Positions 17,990-26,888 of a stretch of 64,000 bases of DNA are shown here, piece by piece. This DNA comes from Marinirhabdus gelatinilytica (GTDB lineage: Bacteria > Bacteroidota > Bacteroidia > Flavobacteriales > Flavobacteriaceae): positions 19,960-83,959 of the forward strand of contig NZ_QRAO01000007.1 in the NCBI RefSeq assembly GCF_003353425.1. Direction: 5' to 3'. Numbering within the stretch: position 1 is the first letter of the stretch; each line of letters starts with the position of its first letter. A program made the translations under genes and the position numbers. The notes under the pieces were generated by a model. It was given only the letters and a program-made list of their open reading frames with translations. It was not told the DNA's origin and ran no database searches.

Positions 17990-19015
17990 ATGAAATTTAA
18001 AGCCAGCCAGATTGCAGGAATATTGAACGGCGAAGTTGAAGGAGATGAAGACGCCGAAGTTTCCAAACTGTCAAAAATAGAAGAGGGTACAGAGGGAAGT
18101 TTAACTTTCTTGGCCAATCCCAAGTATACCTCGTATATCTACACTACACAAGCATCTGTAACTATCGTAGGGGCAGATTTTGTGGCAGAAAACCCAATCA
18201 CCACTACACTCATTAAAGTTGAAGATGCTTATAAAGCGTTTTCAACATTATTAGAATATTACAACCAGGTAAAAATGAACAAGACGGGCATTGAACAACC
18301 CGTGTTTATTGCAGAAACTGCTTCCTATCCAGAGGAAATCTATATGGGAGCCTTCAGCTATCTCGGGGAGAATGTGTCCATTGGCAAAAATGCAAAAATA
18401 TATCCCAATGTCTATATAGGAGATAATGTTACTATGGGAGACAACGTTGTAGTTTTTGCAGGAGCCAAGATCTACTCAGAATCCGTAATTGGCAATAACT
18501 GTGTGATACATAGTGGGGCAATAGTTGGGGCAGATGGTTTTGGTTTCACCCCTAACGAAAAAGGAGAGTACGCAAAGGTACCCCAAACGGGCAACGTAAT
18601 TATTGAAGATAATGTAGATGTGGGTGCCGGTACTACAATAGACCGTGCAACCTTGGGCTCTACCATAATACGCAAAGGAGTAAAACTGGACAACCAGATA
18701 CAGATTGCCCATAATGTGGAAATAGGTAAAAATACCGTAATTGCAGCCCAGACCGGCATTGCTGGCTCCACAAAAATTGGTGAAAATTGTCAGATTGGGG
18801 GTCAAGTAGGAATCGTGGGCCACATAACTATTGGCAATAATGTTCGCATACAAGCACAAAGTGGAATAGGTAGGAACGTAAAGGACCATGAAATACTACA
18901 AGGCTCCCCAGCCCTTAACTATGGTGATTACAACAAAAGTTATGTGCATTTTAAAAACTTACCAAGCATAATGCAACGCTTTAACAATATTGAAAAAAAC
19001 CTGACAAATGACTGA
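17990..19015 (+). CDS. lpxD: UDP-3-O-(3-hydroxyacyl)glucosamine N-acyltransferase
   Basis: 341 residues, standard LpxD. It adds the N-linked acyl chain in the third step of lipid A synthesis. The N-terminal uridine-binding domain ends with LIKVEDAYKAFSTLLEYY, followed by hexapeptide repeats of a left-handed beta-helix (IGKNAKIYPNVYIGDNVTMG...) with GADGFGF and IAHNVEIG, which holds the catalytic His. The C-terminal helix is VHFKNLPSIMQRFNNIE. The stop overlaps the lpxC/fabZ start by 8 bases. A second LpxD-like gene lies 4.5 kb downstream. Confidence 0.95.
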   Translation: MKFKASQIAGILNGEVEGDEDAEVSKLSKIEEGTEGSLTFLANPKYTSYIYTTQASVTIVGADFVAENPITTTLIKVEDAYKAFSTLLEYYNQVKMNKTGIEQPVFIAETASYPEEIYMGAFSYLGENVSIGKNAKIYPNVYIGDNVTMGDNVVVFAGAKIYSESVIGNNCVIHSGAIVGADGFGFTPNEKGEYAKVPQTGNVIIEDNVDVGAGTTIDRATLGSTIIRKGVKLDNQIQIAHNVEIGKNTVIAAQTGIAGSTKIGENCQIGGQVGIVGHITIGNNVRIQAQSGIGRNVKDHEILQGSPALNYGDYNKSYVHFKNLPSIMQRFNNIEKNLTND

Positions 19016-20417
19016 TTGTAACGCACCAAAGCAAACAACGATCGCAAAAGAGGTAGCCCTTACAGGAGTAGGCCTCCATACCGGCAAAGAAGTAACGCTT
19101 ACCTTTAAACCTGCTCCCACAAACCACGGATATAAGTTCGTGAGGGTCGATCTTGAGGACAATCCCGTGATCGAAGCAGATGTAAATTACGTTGTAAATA
19201 CCCAACGTGGTACCAATCTGGAAAAAAACGGCGTGAAAATCCAAACATCCGAACATGTGCTTGCTGCATTGGTAGGGTTGGAGATAGACAATTGTATCCT
19301 TGAGCTCAATGCCTCTGAACCTCCCATCATGGATGGTTCCTCAAAGTATTTTGTGAAAGCGCTCGAGGAAGCCGGAATAGTAGAACAGGATGATGCAAGG
19401 AACGAATATGTTGTAACCGAAGTTATATCCTATCTGGACGAAGAATCTGGAAGTGAGATAACCTTAATCCCTGCGGATAACTACCAAGTAACTACAATGG
19501 TAGATTTTGGTACAAAAGTGTTGGGCACCCAAAACGCATCCCTTAAGGACTTGAAAGAGTTCAAGACTGAAATAGCCGATGCGAGAACCTTCAGCTTTTT
19601 ACACGAAATTGAAATGCTGTTGGACCATGGCCTCATCCAGGGTGGCGATTTGAACAATGCTATTGTGTATGTGGACAAAGAGCTTTCTCCCGAAACTATG
19701 GAGAAACTGCGAGGCGCCTTCAAAAAAGATAAGATTTCAGTAAAACCCAACGGCATACTGGACAACCTCACGCTACATTATCCAAATGAAGCTGCCCGCC
19801 ACAAGTTATTGGACGTGATTGGAGATTTGGCTTTGACGGGTACTCGTATACGTGGAAAAGTGATCGCCAACAAGCCGGGGCACTATGTAAACACACAGTT
19901 TGCCAAAAAACTTTCGCAGCAGATAAAGCAAGAAAAACGAAACAAGATACCTAAGTTCAACCCGCACGCAACACCTGTTAAGGATGTTAACGATATTATG
20001 GCCATGTTGCCGCACCGCCCGCCATTCCTGTTGGTAGACAAAATATTGGAATTGAGCGACGAGCACGTAGTAGGGTTAAAGAACGTTACCATGAACGAGC
20101 CCTTTTTTGTGGGCCACTTCCCGGGCGCACCAGTAATGCCCGGTGTGCTTATAGTTGAGGCCATGGCACAAACAGGAGGAATCCTTGCTTTGAGCACCGT
20201 ACCCGACCCTGAAAATTACTTGACATTCTTTATGAAAATAAACAATGTGAAGTTTAAACAACAGGTTAACCCGGGAGATACATTATTTTTTAAATTAGAT
20301 TTAATCACCCCGATTAGAAGGGGTATCGTACATATGCAGGGAAACGCGTATGCAAACGATAAATTAGTAACCGAAGCCGAATTGATGGCGCAGATCGTTA
20401 AAACTAAAAGCACATGA
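19008..20417 (+). CDS. lpxC/fabZ: bifunctional UDP-3-O-acyl-GlcNAc deacetylase / 3-hydroxyacyl-ACP dehydratase
   Basis: 469 residues, a natural LpxC-FabZ fusion typical of Bacteroidota. Residues ~1-310 are LpxC, the committed deacetylase of lipid A synthesis: ALTGVGLHTGKEVTL, SEHVLAALVGL (Zn ligand), and HKLLDVIGDLALTG with the second zinc His/Asp. Residues ~320-469 are FabZ, the fatty-acid elongation dehydratase: LPHRPPFLLVDKI, then HFPGAPVMPGVLIVEAMAQTGG with catalytic His and Glu. The fusion ties lipid A and fatty acid synthesis, which compete for hydroxyacyl-ACP. It overlaps lpxD by 8 bp and lpxA by 4 bp. Confidence 0.95.
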   Translation: MTDCNAPKQTTIAKEVALTGVGLHTGKEVTLTFKPAPTNHGYKFVRVDLEDNPVIEADVNYVVNTQRGTNLEKNGVKIQTSEHVLAALVGLEIDNCILELNASEPPIMDGSSKYFVKALEEAGIVEQDDARNEYVVTEVISYLDEESGSEITLIPADNYQVTTMVDFGTKVLGTQNASLKDLKEFKTEIADARTFSFLHEIEMLLDHGLIQGGDLNNAIVYVDKELSPETMEKLRGAFKKDKISVKPNGILDNLTLHYPNEAARHKLLDVIGDLALTGTRIRGKVIANKPGHYVNTQFAKKLSQQIKQEKRNKIPKFNPHATPVKDVNDIMAMLPHRPPFLLVDKILELSDEHVVGLKNVTMNEPFFVGHFPGAPVMPGVLIVEAMAQTGGILALSTVPDPENYLTFFMKINNVKFKQQVNPGDTLFFKLDLITPIRRGIVHMQGNAYANDKLVTEAELMAQIVKTKST

Positions 20418-21196
20418 ACCAACCGCTAGCATACGTACACCCAGGAGCAAAGATTGCCAAGAATGTGGTGATAGAACCCTTTACAACCATTCATAACAAT
20501 GTGGTAATAGGGGAGGGAACTTGGATCGGTTCTAACGTAACCATCATGGAAGGCGCCCGTATTGGGAAGAACTGTAATATTTTTCCAGGAGCCGTAATAT
20601 CTGCCATTCCGCAAGATTTAAAGTTTCAGGATGAAGAAACCACAGCCGAAATTGGAGACAACACTACCATAAGGGAATATGTTACCGTTAACAGAGGGAC
20701 TGTGGACAGGGGCAAGACGGTAATTGGTAATAATTGCTTGATCATGGCCTACTGCCACATTGCGCACGATTGTATCGTGGGCGATAACTGTATATTTTCA
20801 AACAACAGTACGCTTGCGGGACACATTACCGTGGGAGATTACGTGGTACTGGCAGGGATGACAGCCGTTCATCAATTCTGTATGATTGGGAACCACGCTT
20901 TTGTAACGGGAGGATCTTTGGTACGTAAAGATGTACCCCCCTTCGTAAAAGCTGCTCGTGAACCATTATCCTATGTGGGGATCAACTCCATAGGCTTGAG
21001 ACGTCGTGGTTTCGACTCACAGAAAATTCAGGAGGTACAGAATATTTACCGGATTTTATACCAAAAAGCCTACAATACCACCCAGGCTACTGAGATTATT
21101 GAAGCCGAGATGGAAGCAACCCCAGAGCGTGATGAGATATTACAATTCATCAAGAATGCCAAAAGGGGAATTATGAAAGGGTATTTCCAGAATTAA
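20414..21196 (+). CDS. lpxA: acyl-ACP--UDP-N-acetylglucosamine O-acyltransferase
   Basis: 260 residues, the family length. First enzyme of lipid A synthesis. Hexapeptide repeats run through residues ~5-180. MAYCHIAHDCIVGDNCIFSNNSTLAGH contains the catalytic-His region, and HQFCMIGNHAFVTGGSLVRKDVPPFVKAARE leads into the C-terminal helical part with SIGLRRRGF. The ATG overlaps the lpxC/fabZ stop (ATGA). Ends 59 bases before efp. Confidence 0.95.
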   Translation: MNQPLAYVHPGAKIAKNVVIEPFTTIHNNVVIGEGTWIGSNVTIMEGARIGKNCNIFPGAVISAIPQDLKFQDEETTAEIGDNTTIREYVTVNRGTVDRGKTVIGNNCLIMAYCHIAHDCIVGDNCIFSNNSTLAGHITVGDYVVLAGMTAVHQFCMIGNHAFVTGGSLVRKDVPPFVKAAREPLSYVGINSIGLRRRGFDSQKIQEVQNIYRILYQKAYNTTQATEIIEAEMEATPERDEILQFIKNAKRGIMKGYFQN

Positions 21197-21255
21197 GATT
21201 TCAAAATACTCCACAACCTATAACCTAATAAAACAACAATTAATAACTCAAATCG

Positions 21256-21822
21256 ATGGCAACAACATCAGACATCAGAAAAGGATTGTGCATACACTAC
21301 AATCATGACATATATAAAATTATTGAATTCCTGCACGTAAAACCCGGAAAAGGACCCGCTTTCGTAAGAACAAAACTAAAGAGCGTAACCACCGGAAAGG
21401 TGATAGACAATACGTTTTCAGCAGGGCATAAAATTGAAGACGTACGTGTGGAGACACACAAGTTCCAGTTTTTGTACAACGAAGGGGAATGGTACCATTT
21501 TATGAACACCGAGGATTATTCGCAGATACGTTTGTTGAAGGAATCGTTGGACACCCCAGAGTTGATGAAAGAAGGCGAGGTAGTAACCGTATTGATAAAT
21601 ACCGAGGACAACGCACCACTTTCCGTAGAGATGCCGGCCCACGTGATCCTTGAAGTGACCGCTACCGAACCTGGCGTAAAGGGAAACACCGCCACCAACG
21701 CCACCAAACCTGCTACAGTTGAAACTGGCGCAGAGGTGAATGTTCCCTTGTTTATCAACGAAGGGGATAAAATACGTATTGATACCGAGAAGGGGCAATA
21801 CCAGGAAAGAGTAAAGGAGTAA
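21256..21822 (+). CDS. efp: translation elongation factor P
   Basis: 188 residues, three OB-like domains. EF-P rescues ribosomes stalled on polyproline. The tip loop reads VKPGKGPAFVRTKLKS with K32, the residue modified in many bacteria. RIDTEKGQYQERVKE is the conserved C-terminal domain end. No epmA/epmB genes are nearby. It lies in the lpx gene cluster and is followed after only 4 bases by the LRR lipoprotein. Confidence 0.95.
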   Translation: MATTSDIRKGLCIHYNHDIYKIIEFLHVKPGKGPAFVRTKLKSVTTGKVIDNTFSAGHKIEDVRVETHKFQFLYNEGEWYHFMNTEDYSQIRLLKESLDTPELMKEGEVVTVLINTEDNAPLSVEMPAHVILEVTATEPGVKGNTATNATKPATVETGAEVNVPLFINEGDKIRIDTEKGQYQERVKE

Positions 21823-21826
21823 ATAT

Positions 21827-23455
21827 ATGACTAATAGATTTTTAGTTTTTCTAATAAGTATTTTTCTTTTTTCTTGTAGCTCGGACGATATGGGAGATAG
21901 TGATAATAGAGATTCTTCTGTAAATATTATTGAGATAACAAATGTTACGAGTAACTCTGCTAGAATAGAAGCTACTGTTGAAGGTGCAAATATTTCAGAA
22001 AAAGGTATTGTTTGGGGTATGACAAGCAATCCCACAATTGAAAACGCAGAAAACGTTAGTAAAGGTAATGGGACAGGTAGTTTTACTGCTGCTATATCGG
22101 GCTTAACTGCTGCTACTGAATATTTTGTAAGAGCTTATTCGATCAATAACGGTGAAACTCTTTATAGTAACAACGAGAATTTTATAACCAACCAGTCTTG
22201 TCCTCAGGAGAATGTCTATTCTGGACAGGTTGAATTAAACACCCAAGACGACGTAAATAATTTTGGCGCAAATAATTATTGCGAGATTTCAGGAGACCTT
22301 ATTATAGGCTATTATAATTTTAGCCCCCCAATCGAGGATTTATCACCACTAAGTAGCTTAACCAAAGTAAATGAATTACTAATTTATGGTAATCATAACC
22401 TCACAAACCTCAGTGGGCTAGAAAATATTCATACTGTTGAACGTCTTATAGGCGTGACCCAATGTCACGGACTAACATCATTAGACGAATTATCCAATAT
22501 TACTGGAGAACTTGAATATTTATCTATTATTGATAATCAAAATATTGAAAATTTTGATGGGTTAATTGGCATTACGAAGGTTAGAGAAGATATTAGAATA
22601 GTTGAAAACCACAATCTAGAAAGCATATTAGGTCTGTCTGGTTTGCAAGATGTTGGCGATACTTTATTTGTTATTGATAATAATAATCTTGAAAACTTAA
22701 ATGGATTAGAAAATGTTACATCAGTTGGAAATTATTTATGGATACACAACAATGCATCACTAAAAAATATTGATGGTTTAAGTAATGTTACGTATATCCG
22801 TTCAATTACTCTACAAAACAATCCTGAGTTGCAAAACCTAGTGGGATTGAGTAATGTATCTCAGGTGGATTCTCAGCTTAATATTAAGAAAAATAATTCT
22901 TTAATAACTTTAGAAGGATTGTCTAACATTTCACTTGAAAATGTTGATGTAGAAATTTCCAACAATTCATCACTTCAAAACCTTGATGGGTTGTCTTCAA
23001 ATAATTCAGTACTTGAAATTGCGATAACTAGTAATGCTAATTTGAAAAACATAAGCGCCCTATCTGGAATGGTTGAGGTTTTTGGAAGTTTTAAATTAAG
23101 AGGCAGTGGGTTACTTGAGAATCTTGATGGTTTGTCAAATCTACAAACGGTAGGAACTGATTTTACAATAACGGACGTAAATATGCTAACCCAATTTTCA
23201 GGCCTCTCAAGCTTGGTTTCTGTCGGTCGCGACTTTTCAATTTTAGAGAACAATGTATTACAAAATCTAGATTCTCTTGAAAATTTAATATTTGTGGGGG
23301 ATAACTTTAGAATTACGAATAACCCTACTCTAACGGATTTTTGTGGTATTTCAAACTTGGTTACAAATGGTACTATAGAGGGTAACTACCAAGTTAGTAA
23401 CAACGCTTTCAACCCAAGCGAACAAAATATCATAGACGGCAACTGTAGCCAATAA
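21827..23455 (+). CDS. surface lipoprotein with Fn3-like domain and receptor-L/LRR-type repeats
   Basis: 542 residues. Lipoprotein signal LVFLISIFLFSCSS (Cys 17). Residues ~33-125 resemble a fibronectin-III-like module seen in Bacteroidota lipoproteins (EITNVTSNSARIEATVEG ... SGLTAATEYFVRAYSIN). Residues ~130-535 are ~20-25-residue leucine/asparagine repeats of the receptor-L-domain type (LENLNGLENVTSVGNYLWI, LKNIDGLSNVTYI). These form a beta-solenoid used in binding or adhesion. The DNA is much richer in A+T than efp and lpxD-2 on either side. It begins 4 bases after efp and ends at a strong terminator, so it looks like a later insertion riding on the efp transcript. Confidence 0.85.
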   Translation: MTNRFLVFLISIFLFSCSSDDMGDSDNRDSSVNIIEITNVTSNSARIEATVEGANISEKGIVWGMTSNPTIENAENVSKGNGTGSFTAAISGLTAATEYFVRAYSINNGETLYSNNENFITNQSCPQENVYSGQVELNTQDDVNNFGANNYCEISGDLIIGYYNFSPPIEDLSPLSSLTKVNELLIYGNHNLTNLSGLENIHTVERLIGVTQCHGLTSLDELSNITGELEYLSIIDNQNIENFDGLIGITKVREDIRIVENHNLESILGLSGLQDVGDTLFVIDNNNLENLNGLENVTSVGNYLWIHNNASLKNIDGLSNVTYIRSITLQNNPELQNLVGLSNVSQVDSQLNIKKNNSLITLEGLSNISLENVDVEISNNSSLQNLDGLSSNNSVLEIAITSNANLKNISALSGMVEVFGSFKLRGSGLLENLDGLSNLQTVGTDFTITDVNMLTQFSGLSSLVSVGRDFSILENNVLQNLDSLENLIFVGDNFRITNNPTLTDFCGISNLVTNGTIEGNYQVSNNAFNPSEQNIIDGNCSQ

Positions 23456-23485
23456 TTACCAACAACCAAAGATTTCAAAATAGTA

Positions 23486-23520
23486 TCCCTTTACATGCCA
23501 AATTGTAAAGGGATTTTTTA
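23486..23520 (+). terminator. rho-independent terminator after the LRR lipoprotein
   Basis: ATCCCTTTACA (23486-23496) pairs perfectly with TGTAAAGGGAT (23505-23515) across an 8-base loop, followed by six T. This 11-bp stem should end the lpx-efp-LRR transcript before the second lpxD. Confidence 0.9.
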
Positions 23521-23543
23521 TATTTGATACTCAAATTTTCTAA

Positions 23544-24479
23544 ATGAAATTCAACAGCCCACAAACCCTACAGGACATTGCAACCATTCTGGATTGCGAT
23601 TTTGTGGGCGATGCCGGTTTTCCCGTCATGGGGATGAACGAGATTCACGTGGTGCAACCGGGTGACATCGTATTTGTGGACCATCCAAAATATTACGACA
23701 AAGCATTGCAATCTCCCGCGACTATCATCCTCATTAATAAAGAGGTGGAGTGTCCGGCGGGAAAAGCATTGTTGGTAAGTGACGATCCATTTAGGGACTT
23801 CAATAAATTGACCCACCATTTTAATCCCTTTGTAGCAGCGCGTGCCGTGATTGCCGACTCTGCAAAAATTGGGAGACACACCGTAATCCAGCCCAACGTC
23901 TTTATAGGAAACAATGTGACCATTGGCGATGATTGCCTGATACACCCCAACGTAACTATTTACGACAACACGGTGATTGGGAACAACGTAACCATACACG
24001 CAGGAACGGTATTGGGAAGCGATGCATTTTACTACAAAAATCGGCCAGAAAAATTCGATAAGCTATTGAGTGGTGGTAACGTAGAGATAAAGGACAATGT
24101 AGATCTGGGTGCGCTCTGTACCATAGATAGGGGAGTGACAGCCACTACCACGATTGGCGAGGGTACCAAGATAGACAACCAGGTGCACGTAGGCCATGAC
24201 ACGATTATTGGAAAACGATGCCTCATAGCGTCCCAGGTGGGTATCGCTGGCTGTGTACTGATCGAGGATCTTGTGACCATTTGGGGGCAAGTAGGAATTA
24301 CCAGTGGCGTTACCATTGGCGAAAAAGCGGTGATCTCTGCACAGAGCGGGGTGAGCAAATCGCTACCGGGGCACAAATCATATTTCGGGACCCCAGCAGA
24401 CGATTTCAGAAAAAAATACAAAGAGTTGGCGTCCATACGCCTCATACCAGATATTATTGAAAAACTAGATAACCTATAA
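23544..24479 (+). CDS. second LpxD-like hexapeptide N-acyltransferase
   Basis: 311 residues, shorter than the first LpxD but with the same layout: an N-terminal domain (MNEIHVVQPGDIVFVDHPKYYDKAL), then hexapeptide repeats (IGRHTVIQPNVFIGNNVTIG...). LGSDAFYYK replaces GADGFGF, and VGHDTIIGKRCLIASQVGIAG carries the catalytic-His position. Bacteroidota often have two LpxD homologues. This one may acylate another sugar or use a different acyl chain, since the FGF motif is changed. Its last base overlaps the next start (TAATG), so it is coupled to the NTF2-like gene. Confidence 0.85.
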   Translation: MKFNSPQTLQDIATILDCDFVGDAGFPVMGMNEIHVVQPGDIVFVDHPKYYDKALQSPATIILINKEVECPAGKALLVSDDPFRDFNKLTHHFNPFVAARAVIADSAKIGRHTVIQPNVFIGNNVTIGDDCLIHPNVTIYDNTVIGNNVTIHAGTVLGSDAFYYKNRPEKFDKLLSGGNVEIKDNVDLGALCTIDRGVTATTTIGEGTKIDNQVHVGHDTIIGKRCLIASQVGIAGCVLIEDLVTIWGQVGITSGVTIGEKAVISAQSGVSKSLPGHKSYFGTPADDFRKKYKELASIRLIPDIIEKLDNL

Positions 24480-24892
24480 TGAGCACTTCAGCAAAACAAG
24501 TAGTTAAAGACTTTTACAACGCAGATATTTTAAAGAATTCAGATGTCCTGAAAGAATTTTTCCACAAGGATATTGAGTTGATATGGAATAGTACCGACGG
24601 GCTTACCATTCTTAATTTCAACGATCTAAACGATTTTTTTGCCGAAGTACGACGCACGTACCACGACATTCGTGCAGAAGTAAGCCATTTGCTGCAGGAC
24701 GAAGAGTATGTGACCATTCGATACAAGTATTATATCAAGACTATCGAGAACCCAGACGAAGAAATGGGTATCGCACATTTTATCTGTATTTGGCAGGTAA
24801 AAGATGGTAAACTGTACCGTGGCCACCAAGTGAGCCAACCTGTTACCGAGAAGGACGATACTACCGAATCCTACCACAGAGTTAAAGTGTAA
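24479..24892 (+). CDS. NTF2-like/SnoaL-fold protein
   Basis: 137 residues. Cone-shaped NTF2-like fold suggested by VKDFYNADILKNSDVLKEFFHKDIELIWNST and the terminal strands (VTIRYKYYIKTIENPDEE, AHFICIWQVKDGKLYRGHQVSQP). Members are small-molecule binding proteins or isomerases; no activity can be assigned. Overlaps the second lpxD by one base and probably shares its job in the envelope operon. Confidence 0.8.
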   Translation: MSTSAKQVVKDFYNADILKNSDVLKEFFHKDIELIWNSTDGLTILNFNDLNDFFAEVRRTYHDIRAEVSHLLQDEEYVTIRYKYYIKTIENPDEEMGIAHFICIWQVKDGKLYRGHQVSQPVTEKDDTTESYHRVKV

Positions 24893-24919
24893 ATACTTTT
24901 AATTGCAACAGCAATTAGG

Positions 24920-24927
24920 TATCTTTG
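24920..24927 (+). promoter_or_regulatory. -7 box for sucD
   Basis: TATCTTTG fits TAnnTTTG and lies 46 bases before the sucD start. The -33 region at 19-base spacing reads TTTT rather than TTTG, a partial match. Confidence 0.4.
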
Positions 24928-24973
24928 CAATCCAATATTTCAATATAAATTCTAACAGAGACAATAAAAACCT

Positions 24974-25846
24974 ATGAGTGTTTTAGTAAATAAAGATTCA
25001 AAAATAATTGTTCAGGGCTTTACAGGAAGTGAAGGAACCTTCCACGCGGGCCAGATGATAGAGTACGGTACTAATGTTGTGGGTGGAGTAACCCCTGGTA
25101 AAGGTGGACAGACCCATTTGGACAAGCCCGTTTTTAACACAGTTTCAGAAGCCGTGGAAAAAGTAGGGGCAGATACCTCTATTCTTTTCGTACCCCCAGC
25201 ATTTGCCGCAGATGCCATTATGGAAGCTGCGGACGCAGGCATTAAAGTAATCATTGCTATTACCGAAGGAATTCCTGTAGGTGATATGATCAAGGCGTCC
25301 CACTACATCAAGGATAGAGATTGCCGTTTAATTGGACCTAACTGTCCAGGCGTTATCACTCCAGGCGAAGCCAAAGTGGGTATTATGCCCGGTTTCGTAT
25401 TCAAAAAAGGTAAAGTGGGTGTGGTCTCAAAATCTGGGACACTTACGTATGAAGCAGCAGATCAGGTAGTTAAGCAAGGGTTGGGAATCACAACTGCTAT
25501 TGGAATTGGCGGTGACCCAATTATTGGCACCACCACAAAAGAAGCCGTAGAATTGTTGATCAACGACCCAGAGACTGAAGCAGTGGTGATGATAGGTGAA
25601 ATAGGAGGACAATTAGAGGCCGAAGCTGCACGCTGGTATAAGGAGAGTGGAAGCAAGAAGCCAGTAGTTGGATTTATAGCGGGAGAAACTGCTCCAGCTG
25701 GTAGAACAATGGGGCACGCAGGAGCTATAGTTGGCGGAAGTGACGATACCGCTCAAGCCAAAAAGAAAATATTGAACGAATGTGGTATCCACGTAGTTGA
25801 TTCTCCAGCTGAAATAGGCAAAAAAGTAGCCGAAGTCATAGGATAA
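24974..25846 (+). CDS. sucD: succinyl-CoA synthetase subunit alpha
   Basis: 290 residues, standard size. TCA cycle enzyme making succinate, CoA and ATP/GTP with the beta subunit (SucC, not in this window). Seen: the CoA-binding Rossmann start [41 protein letters not shown], and the phosphohistidine loop [11 protein letters not shown] with H248. Followed by its own terminator, so it is monocistronic. Confidence 0.95.
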   Translation: MSVLVNKDSKIIVQGFTGSEGTFHAGQMIEYGTNVVGGVTPGKGGQTHLDKPVFNTVSEAVEKVGADTSILFVPPAFAADAIMEAADAGIKVIIAITEGIPVGDMIKASHYIKDRDCRLIGPNCPGVITPGEAKVGIMPGFVFKKGKVGVVSKSGTLTYEAADQVVKQGLGITTAIGIGGDPIIGTTTKEAVELLINDPETEAVVMIGEIGGQLEAEAARWYKESGSKKPVVGFIAGETAPAGRTMGHAGAIVGGSDDTAQAKKKILNECGIHVVDSPAEIGKKVAEVIG

Positions 25847-25867
25847 AAAATTGAGAATAATACACCC

Positions 25868-25898
25868 AAAGCCCTGCATAATCGTAGGGCTTTTTTTA
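25868..25898 (+). terminator. rho-independent terminator after sucD
   Basis: AAAGCCCT (25868-25875) pairs with AGGGCTTT (25886-25893) across a 10-base loop, and the stem runs into seven T. Position 22 bases after the sucD stop. Confidence 0.9.
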
Positions 25899-26042
25899 TA
25901 TTTGGGAGGATTGAAAAATATAAATAAAATCGCTCTTGTATAGAGCAAGTCGAAATATGAAATGCCCATTAATAAATTGCAAACCAACCGAAGATGTTTA
26001 TTGGGGCATTCCATCTTCCGCTTTATCAAATATTTTATTAAG

Positions 26043-26789
26043 ATGAAACTACTAGAAGGAAAAACAGCGATCATTACGGGCGGAAGCCGTGGTATAGGGA
26101 AAGGAATCGTTGAAGTATTTGCCCAGCACGGTGCCAACATAGCATTTACCTATAACTCAAGTGCCGAAGCAGCTGAAGCACTGGCCGAAGAAATTTCAAA
26201 AAACGGGGTCAAGGCAAAAGCCTACCAGAGCAATGCCGCAAGTTTTGAGGAGTCACAGGAGCTTGCCGCCCAAGTACTCAAAGAATTTGGAAGCATCGAT
26301 ATCTTGATAAACAATGCCGGAATCACTAAGGACAACCTCCTCATGCGAATTTCGGAAGAAGACTTCGATAAAGTGATTGAGGTAAACCTAAAATCGGTTT
26401 TTAATATGACCAAGGCCGTGCAGCGTGCTATGCTCAAACAGCGCAAGGGCTCTATCATAAACATGAGCTCCGTTGTTGGGGTAAAAGGAAATGCAGGCCA
26501 GACAAACTATGCCGCCTCTAAAGCTGGTATCTTGGGCTTTACAAAATCTGTTGCTCTTGAGTTGGGTTCACGGGACATACGTTGCAACGCTATTGCTCCA
26601 GGCTTTATAGAGACCGAAATGACCGGAAAACTCGATGAGGCCACCGTACAATCTTGGCGAGATGCCATTCCACTTAAGCGTGGGGGTACTCCTGAAGATA
26701 TCGCCAATATGTGCGTGTTCTTGGGAAGCGATATGTCCAGCTACGTAACAGGGCAAGTGCTCAACGTAGATGGCGGAATGCTTACCTAA
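26043..26789 (+). CDS. fabG: 3-oxoacyl-[ACP] reductase (SDR family)
   Basis: 248 residues from MKLLEGKTAII; the open frame runs upstream to 25962 but relatives begin here. FabG reduces 3-oxoacyl-ACP with NADPH in fatty acid elongation. Seen: the cofactor motif TGGSRGIGKG, NNAG, catalytic S143 (MSSVVG), Y156 and K160 (YAASK), and the C-terminal NVDGGM end. It is likely the housekeeping FabG, supplying 3-hydroxyacyl-ACP for FabZ and LpxA/LpxD encoded upstream. Confidence 0.9.
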   Translation: MKLLEGKTAIITGGSRGIGKGIVEVFAQHGANIAFTYNSSAEAAEALAEEISKNGVKAKAYQSNAASFEESQELAAQVLKEFGSIDILINNAGITKDNLLMRISEEDFDKVIEVNLKSVFNMTKAVQRAMLKQRKGSIINMSSVVGVKGNAGQTNYAASKAGILGFTKSVALELGSRDIRCNAIAPGFIETEMTGKLDEATVQSWRDAIPLKRGGTPEDIANMCVFLGSDMSSYVTGQVLNVDGGMLT

Positions 26790-26826
26790 TTTTAGATATA
26801 CGGTTTTAGAAATGCGATTGTAAAAT

Positions 26827-26884
26827 CTCGTACTTCATTCGTACCTCGTACCCGTAATTCATTTGTACCTTGTAATTAGTACTT
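26827..26884. repeat. degenerate 8-bp tandem repeat before the VWA-like gene
   Basis: Between fabG and the next start, words of 8 bases recur with small changes: CTCGTACT, CTCGTACC, CGTAATTC, ATTTGTAC, CTTGTAAT, TAGTACTT. The pattern is about YTYGTACY. It ends five bases before the ATG at 26889. A similar octamer tract precedes the gene at 53786. Confidence 0.6.
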
Positions 26885-26888
26885 AAAC

